This document shows positions 59,300-64,000 of a stretch of DNA of 64,000 nucleotides, one piece after another. The stretch covers positions 45,395,501-45,459,500 of the forward strand of contig CP136893.1 in NCBI GenBank assembly GCA_034359265.1, read 5' to 3'. The translations under genes and the position numbers were made by a program. Under the pieces are notes generated by a model that ran no database searches, was not told the origin of the DNA, and saw nothing but the letters and a program-made list of their open reading frames with translations. Every line of letters starts with the position of its first letter. Position 1 is the stretch's first letter. Origin of the DNA: Canna indica. Its lineage: Eukaryota > Streptophyta > Magnoliopsida > Zingiberales > Cannaceae.

Positions 59300-59640
59300 G
59301 ACTTTTCTCGGGGGCCAAGACCCCCACTAAAACCCTTCTTGGCCCCCAGTAAATCCTTTTAGTGAGGGCCACCCGGCCCCCAAATGTCCCCACAAAAAAA
59401 TCCCGTTGGTAAATGAATATCCGAAGGTCAACCAGTGACCCAGGAAAAAAATAGTTATCCCGGGGGCCGAGACCCCCAGGTAATAGGAGTTTTCCCGGGG
59501 GTTGCGACCCACGGAAAATGTAGCTTTTCTTGAGGATCGTGACCCTAGGGAAACATAGTTTTTTCTGAGGGCTGCGACCCCCAAGAAATGTAGCCTTTCT
59601 TGGGTAATTTTTCCTAGGGGCAGATCAATAATCTCTCAAA
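59300..59640. repeat. CACTA-2 left subterminal repeats
   Basis: Repeated TCCCGGGGG / GACCCCCA(G/C) and TTTTCTTGAGG...GACCC modules about 30-40 bp apart. The minus-strand ORF 59327-59584 is a translation of this repeat and not a gene. Confidence 0.7.
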
Positions 59641-59830
59641 TGCGCGAGGATAAACAACATTACTGGCCATCTTCTGCTTACGTTGTCAGATTAGGTTATC
59701 TATAGTCATGCATGCATTTGTAGTGGTTTGTGCATGCTTCGTTTCCACTAAAGAATTAATATTCCACCTCAATTAATATTAAATCTAATTAACCCTTTTG
59801 CATATATACATACAAACCAAGTCTCTCCAG

Positions 59831-59841
59831 CTATATATAAG
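59831..59841 (+). promoter_or_regulatory. TATA box of the captured peroxidase promoter
   Basis: CTATATATAAG lies about 90-100 bp upstream of the ATG at 59932, with an AC-rich leader between, at a normal plant TATA distance. Promoter, leader and first exon therefore seem to have been captured together. Confidence 0.55.
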
Positions 59842-59931
59842 CATTTACACTGCGCAACGTTAATTCTATTCACATAGTATACACAAAGTAGATCAAATTG
59901 ATCAGTACTAAAGCTGATTACTCCTTATTTA

Positions 59932-60135
59932 ATGGAGTTGCTACTGTTGATTAAACTGATACTTCTAGGGGTTCAGCTTACAAACGTGGGTGCTTTGACA
60001 CCAAATTATTATGCCATGAACTGCTGCCATTTTTCAGAGTTCATTGTGAGGAACACAGTGAGCCAAGCTCTACGTTATGATCCCAGTCTTGCCGGAGGCC
60101 TTCTCAGGCTGCACTTTCATGACTGCTTTGTCCAG
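59932..60135 (+). pseudogene. Class III peroxidase, exon 1 only
   Basis: Secreted class III (plant) heme peroxidases oxidise phenolics with H2O2 in the cell wall. Only exon 1 is present. It has a signal peptide (MELLLLIKLILLGVQLTNVG), the N-terminal helix region (TPNYYAMNCCHFSEFIVRNT, normally YYxxxCPxxE) and the distal heme motif GGLLRLHFHDCFVQ with catalytic Arg and His. The exon ends at the conserved family position CAG|GTAAAG (60135/60136). Exons 2-4 (GCDAS..., proximal His) are not found downstream on the plus strand. The open frame through the intron ends at 60207. It sits inside CACTA-2 and cannot make an active enzyme. Confidence 0.85.
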
Positions 60136-60449
60136 GTAAAGGATCATCTTCTTTGGCTCCTCTCCTCAAACATGGATCTTTTGAACTCTGAATCCATCTG
60201 TAATTGAAAAACGAGTGACGAGTACTTATTAGTAGCTGTTGTAGGATACTAAGAAGTAGATATTATATTTGAGATCAACATGAGGAAAATTGAAGCCTCC
60301 AAAAATCATATCTTATTTCTTAAACTAGTATGCCTTAAGAGCATCCTCATATTGTTGGTTCACTTCCAAAATTTGAACATTCGATATAGCATAACAATCA
60401 GTATGTAAAGTGTAGTTTGGTTGGTTCATATAGCAAACATTTGATATGA

Positions 60450-60600
60450 TACTTCTAGATGCACTTGCCTCCTTTCTGTTGACCATTGTGTTAATGCATG
60501 ATTATACAACCTTGAAAGGCATCGAGCAGGAGTGTGGACCTTATGTGCTGAATTTCCATGGCATTCTTGAGCATGAAATAGATTAAGAACTGGGCCTATA
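60450..60600 (-). pseudogene. Possible captured exon, gene not identified
   Basis: A minus-strand open stretch reads FHAQECHGNSAHKVHTPARC then LSRLYNHALTQWS. It is preceded on its strand by a pyrimidine-rich GGCCCAG acceptor-like site and followed by AGGAG|GCAAGT, a possible GC-type donor. Residue composition looks protein-like, but I cannot name the gene. It could be noncoding. Confidence 0.3.
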
Positions 60601-60714
60601 AAAAGATAACAATTTGATTGATAGTTTGTCCAAACATGGGTTGTGATCATTCAATTATAACGAACAAAAAAAGAATGGACAATCAAAGAAAAATAGATCA
60701 ACAAATGTTCCATG

Positions 60715-60854
60715 ACAGGCTCTTTGAAAGAAATCCACAACCAAATCAAGTATGCTAACCAAGTAATTGCCATAACCCAACCAGGCAAAGTATCTTGGTT
60801 GATTGCTACCCCATATACTTTGAAATTAGTCCGAAGCAAGCCAGCAAGGCAATG
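60715..60854 (-). pseudogene. Fragment resembling an SPX-MFS membrane transporter exon
   Basis: Minus-strand translation [20 protein letters not shown] then [20 protein letters not shown] and FKEP matches my recollection of a conserved segment of plant SPX-domain major-facilitator (vacuolar phosphate transporter type) proteins, including one hydrophobic helix. After FKEP the similarity ends and a stop follows near 60655. The fragment alone has no function. The transporter call rests on the LPGWVM...WLWISFKEP motif. Confidence 0.55.
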
Positions 60855-61254
60855 TTTTCTACCTGTATGAATACTTTATACACTATAAGTTCACAACATG
60901 ATTATTTGAGTCATTTAAACATCAAAAATAGATTGACTTCGGACTTTATTAAACAAATAAAGAGAGCATAACTCCCTCCCTCACCAATAGTTCGTGTAAG
61001 TTCATATTCCAAGCATATGGCCAATAATATATTTGAACAAATTCAATATCAGCAATGCAATTGAAGCAAGAGTGAAAAAAAAGAAACATAGATATAACAA
61101 ATAACCAAATATAGCAGATATCAAAAAGGAGAGAGCACATGTTGCAACACTTGGTTTCTTAATTTTATAACCTTGCAGCCAGAGTTTCTTTATATCAAGT
61201 ACAATAATTCCATATTAGGTATCCGTGCATCTTTTAAATGTATGGTTAGCATAC

Positions 61255-61516
61255 CTCCAACTTGTGAATAGCCTTTGCAATATGCCAAAGAGAACTTGTA
61301 TCACCATCAACAAAGCACTCCTATAATATTCATAAAATACATGAAAAGATATTCAATTCAATCCTTAAGATGATTGAATGTTCGACTATACTTAATTCTA
61401 GTATACCTTGTATGCAAGGTCAAGTTCAAAAGATAAAACATCCTCATCCACTGGCAATAAGTAGAAAGGTATTCTCCAATAGTTAGTAGATGATGAACCT
61501 TTTCCTCTTCAAAGAT
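61255..61516 (-). pseudogene. VPS33 fragment: two exons and an intron
   Basis: VPS33 is the SM-family subunit of the HOPS/CORVET tethering complexes for vacuolar fusion. Minus-strand exon 61407-61516 reads IFEEEKVHHLLTIGEY, then, after a one-base frame change, FYLLPVDEDVLSFELDLAYK. Exon 61255-61320 reads ECFVDGDTSSLWHIAKAIHK then LE. In the family these are contiguous (EEEKVH...PLDEDVxSFEL...DGDxSSLWHIAKAIHxLE). Acceptors (TTGCAG|, TTATAG|) and donors (AAG|GTATAC, GAG|GTATGC) are intact. The rest of the roughly 600-residue protein is missing. Confidence 0.78.
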
Positions 61517-61614
61517 CTGCAAGAGCATATATATTTCTAAGCAATTAATTTCTCTTATTAAACTTGTTGTGTTAGTATTTGGCCTCACACCAATTACATT
61601 TAGTGCATACTTAC

Positions 61615-61665
61615 ATGTTCAATAGCCTTGGAAGGAGAGCCAATGTTGCCGAACAGATGAATGTT
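61615..61665 (-). pseudogene. 51-bp candidate exon of unknown gene
   Basis: The minus strand has TTATTGCAG|AAC...GAACAT|GTAAGT around a 17-codon open exon (NIHLFGNIGSPSKAIEH). It lies between the RDR2-like and VPS33-like pieces on the same strand. Consensus splice sites suggest a real exon. Its source gene is not recognised. Confidence 0.45.
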
Positions 61666-61699
61666 CTGCAATAAAATCACCACTTTGTGAAGGAATGTT

Positions 61700-62705
61700 C
61701 TGCAATAAAAACATTGATAAAGTTATGCAATAACTCAAAGTTCTACAATAACACGTGAGTTATTGCTGAACAGATAAATGTTCTGCAACAACTCATGTGT
61801 TCAACAAGAAATATTGAATGTATAACATTCTGTGTTAGTCTGATTTTGATTCTGACTTTGATTTGATTCTGATTTTGATCCTGATATTGATATCTCATGT
61901 GCTCTCTGCAATAACTCTCCTGCGACAACCAGTCACCTAATTTGAGAGTAGTGTAGATAAGAAATCTGCAATAAAGTTCTAATCTGTAATAAAGTTATGA
62001 GAGTAGTGTAAACAAGAAATGTCCTAATTTGCAATAAAGTTTTGAGAGTAGTGTAGACAAGAATCTTTTAATTCCATAGGCTAAGGGAATCTCTTTATTT
62101 TGTAGTCAAAATATTGTCCTCTTCTCATTTGATGAATAGTAGTACTGCCTTCCAAAGAGGATAATGTCACTTGAAGGAGGAAATGTAATCAGTTTAATAT
62201 ACCAAGTGCTTGAAAAGTTGGAGTTGTCTCTGGACCTAATGAGATCTTGTGAATTGAATTGAGAAACTTAGGTTTATCTATGAACAAAATTGTTGGTCTT
62301 TTCATCATTCAAGTCACGATTTCAGCAATGTGAGTGTTTAGTTGACTTGGAGTGCAGGCAATAAACATTAACACTGCTACCATAGAATCAGTAATACCGC
62401 TTTTACCTTTTTTCTTTTTTTAGAAGAACTAGTGCTGATTTTACTTTCAAGATCTACTGTACCTATTTATTGTCATAGAGGCGTTCATAAACAATCTTAA
62501 AGCGAGTAAATTTATGAAAGTATATTGACAACTAAGATTGATTACCAACGTAAATATATACATTAACCAACTTATACACGACATTCTCTAGTTATGAAAA
62601 TGTTTAAAATTCAAATAAATGAAAACCATGAATACATAATTATATAGGCCTAAAAGAAAATATTTCAATTAGAAAGGATATTGAAGAAGTACAGAAAGCT
62701 TATAC
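61700..62705. other. CACTA-2 interior without recognisable gene
   Basis: AT-rich DNA with short repeats of TTCTGCAATAA / AACTCAAAGTTCT (61655-62045). The minus-strand ORF 61743-61928 includes a TGATTTTGATTCTGA-type repeat and is not convincing. It may be intron sequence of the captured genes. Confidence 0.4.
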
Positions 62706-63045
62706 CTGTAGCAGAATAGTGTTCGATTCCACTCCACCCAAGCAACAGCTGAACGATGCAAGAATATCTTCAAACATCACCTCTAGCTTATACTTCTCTC
62801 CCTCATGATCAAAAAAGAGCTCCAACTTTTTCCTCTCCTGCATGATCTCTGCCCTCACCTATTCCCACTCGCCGAAGACCGCCATCCGGCCCTCACCGAG
62901 GAGAACCCCAGCGTAGAGAACCTCTCCCTCGATGCGATTCTGGATATTGTAGGCCTTGGGAATAATGTCTTCGTTGGCACGGATTACGGAGAGGCGAGCG
63001 CGTTAAAAATTGGGCAGCCTTCCTTGGTCGGCGAGGAGGTAGGCC
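62706..63045 (-). pseudogene. RDR2-like RNA-dependent RNA polymerase, N-terminal fragment
   Basis: RDR2 makes double-stranded RNA for 24-nt siRNAs in RNA-directed DNA methylation. Minus-strand translation gives RARLSVIRANEDIIPKAYNI, then RMAVFGEWE, a TAG stop, VRAEIMQERKKLELFFDHEG, EKYKLEVMFEDILASFSCCL and NTILLQ, ending at a donor CAG|GTATAA (62706/62705). This follows the RDR2 N-terminal order (DDIIPR..., EKWDGVR, KIEVRFEDIIETLSCC). A second stop (TAA) precedes RARLSV. The catalytic domain is absent. Assignment is by memory of family sequences; another RDR paralogue is possible. Confidence 0.65.
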
Positions 63046-63122
63046 AGCTATGCTCACCAATGGTGACTGGTCTATTCGGCCCATTTCACCTGCCAGTATT
63101 TGCTTAAGTACTTGATTTTATC

Positions 63123-63269
63123 GGTGGCGATCTGAGGCGCGCCGAGGAGCTTAGAGAGGCGGCTAGCGTAGGTCCCCTTGTCGACACCTGGGCAGCGGAG
63201 GAACACCCACTGCACGCTTCGGCACTCGAGATCCGTCGTCGGGGTAACCCCCTTTTGGCTCGCGGTCAT
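63123..63269 (-). pseudogene. Adenylate kinase N-terminal fragment
   Basis: Adenylate kinases interconvert ATP, ADP and AMP. The minus-strand frame from 63269 reads MTASQKGVTPTTDLECRSVQ then WVFLRCPGVDKGTYASRLSK and LLGAPQIAT, matching plant organellar adenylate kinases (WVFLGCPGVGKGTYASRLS..LLGVPHIATGD). The P-loop GxPGxGKGT is damaged at two glycines (R and D replace G). Similarity stops at IAT; unrelated sequence joins it to the RDR2-like piece about 75 bp further on. Only about 50 residues remain. Confidence 0.8.
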
Positions 63270-63384
63270 TGGAAACCTGAAGGTGGAAACAGTGGAGACG
63301 GTAAAGACGGCGCGAGCGAAGATGGTGGAGAGGGCGGATTTGGTGTGAAATGAAGAAATATGAAGACCGAGTGAGGAAATGTGG

Positions 63385-63909
63385 AGACGCGTGAGGAAAT
63401 AATATTTCCTAGGGGTCGGAGGAAGCCCCCAGGAAAACTATTATTTCCCTGGGGGTCGGGAAAAGCCCCCAGGAAAACAACATTTAATTTTTATTTATTT
63501 TTAGATTTAGAAGTGTGATGTAGGAATTGGTGAGGGTCACCATGTCGTTCCCAGAATACATACTTTTTAGTGAAGGTCATATTAGATCCTCACTAAATGC
63601 AAAATTTCATGAGAGTCATATTAGACCCTCACTAAATGTAGGATTAATTTTATGAGGGTCACGATGTCCTCACAATATACACTTTTCAATGAGGATCATA
63701 TTCGACCCTCACAAAATGTATGATTTCGCGAGGGCCACAATGTTGTCCTCACAATATATACTTTTTTGTGAGGGTCATATCCGACCTTCACAAAATGTAC
63801 AAGTTTTCGTGAGGGTCGACTAGCGACCCCCATAAATAGGTTGATTTAGTGAGGGTAGATGCGCGACCCCTGCCAAATCTTATCACTAAAAGCCAAATTT
63901 CTCGTAGTG
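63385..63909. repeat. CACTA-2 right subterminal and terminal repeats
   Basis: Two CCTGGGGGTCGGG...AGCCCCCAGGAAAAC modules (63400-63480) precede ten or so GTGAGGGTCATAT...GACCCTCACTAAATG units, ending AAATTTCTCGTAGTG. The last bases are the complement of a CACTAC terminus. Confidence 0.82.
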
Positions 63910-64000
63910 TCATGCTCTGATACCAACTTTGTCACGCCCCAAAATCCTAGGACCACATGGCCGGCTAGAGTACACGTCCCAGAAATGAGCAAAGGTGAAG
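63910..64000 (-). promoter_or_regulatory. Gypsy-3 PBS and first bases of its 5' LTR
   Basis: TGCTCTGATACCAAC (63912-63926) is the complement of a methionine-tRNA primer site. TGTCACGCCCCAAAATCC at 63930 opens the 5' LTR, matching the 3' LTR edge at 48630 (TGACACGCCCCAAAATCC). The rest lies beyond the window. Confidence 0.88.

Larger units (their letters stand above)
59298..63909. mobile_element. CACTA-2, Pack-type element carrying host gene fragments
   Basis: Right end AAATTTCTCGTAGTG at 63895-63909. Subterminal repeats GTGAGGGTC / GACCCTCAC fill 63510-63890. Related motifs (GGGGGCCAAGACCCCCACTA, TTTAGTGAGGGCCACCCGGC, CCCGGGGG...GACCC) fill 59300-59635 on the left. The left terminal CACTA itself is not visible, so the left edge is approximate. 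Both flanks are Gypsy-3 leader, showing an insertion between leader and PBS. No transposase is inside. The interior contains fragments of at least five host genes. A Helitron or several separate events remain less likely alternatives. Confidence 0.72.
48630..64000 (-). mobile_element. Gypsy-3, chromovirus, runs off the window
   Basis: Minus-strand Ty3/Gypsy. The 3' LTR starts TGACACGCCCCAAAATCC at 48630 and ends GGTATTACA at 54525, followed by a polypurine tract. Integrase and chromodomain follow at 54546-56152. The PBS complement (TGCTCTGATACCAAC) is at 63912-63926 and the 5' LTR begins TGTCACGCCCCAAAATCC at 63930 and leaves the window. Three LTR-B solo LTRs and CACTA-2 are nested in it. Gag, protease and most of RT are missing. 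Confidence 0.88.

Noticed and set aside
59327..59584. 85-residue minus-strand ORF
   Set aside because: It translates the GC-rich subterminal repeats of CACTA-2.
59932..60207. A short secreted peptide gene of 91 residues
   Set aside because: The last 23 residues are intron sequence after a conserved donor; it is peroxidase exon 1.

Overview
The window is plant nuclear DNA, almost certainly an angiosperm and probably a monocot. The signs are LTR retrotransposons of the Ty1/Copia and Ty3/Gypsy (chromovirus and Tat) types, CACTA and hAT DNA transposons, spliceosomal introns, and one GC-rich, intronless organelle-targeted mTERF gene. No rRNA, tRNA, CRISPR array or prokaryotic operon was seen. Nearly all of the sequence is nested transposable elements. 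The only intact host gene I can support is mTERF (44842-45759, minus).

Layout. 1-1059: end of an LTR ('LTR-B') and a scrap of Gypsy reverse transcriptase. 1060-6538: decayed plus-strand Copia ('Copia-A'). 6539-26786: LTR fragment 'E' split by a minus-strand Copia ('Copia-B', TSD GAGAC). The left end of Copia-B was rearranged by an inversion bounded by two hAT elements (7299-8484). Its gag is split by a full-length minus-strand chromovirus ('Gypsy-1', 12281-23896), whose 3' LTR carries a solo LTR ('F', 12308-14821, TSD CACGT). 26787-26964: a CACTA-type MITE. 27821-42385: plus-strand Tat-type Gypsy ('Tat-1'). Its LTR holds two solo LTRs of different families at the same CTTGA target, and its gag-pro region is split by a young 7.25-kb CACTA element ('CACTA-1', 34674-41922, TSD CTC). 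CACTA-1 has a TNP2-type transposase and a spliced second gene. 42386-43562: a second Tat copy head-to-head with the first. 43620-48391: a gene-containing island with mTERF and AT-rich DNA. 48630 to beyond 64000: another minus-strand chromovirus ('Gypsy-3'), with three LTR-B solo LTRs (TSDs CATGT, GATTC, GCATT) and a second CACTA element ('CACTA-2', about 59298-63909).

The most unusual part is CACTA-2. Between its subterminal repeats lie fragments of at least five unrelated host genes: a class III peroxidase promoter plus exon 1 (plus strand) and, on the minus strand, pieces resembling adenylate kinase, RDR2 (the RNA-dependent RNA polymerase of RNA-directed DNA methylation), VPS33 (HOPS/CORVET tethering subunit) and an SPX-MFS-type membrane transporter. 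Several keep exon boundaries with consensus splice sites, so this looks like a Pack-type gene-capturing transposon able to make chimeric transcripts. All family calls come from reading translations by eye; no database search was possible.
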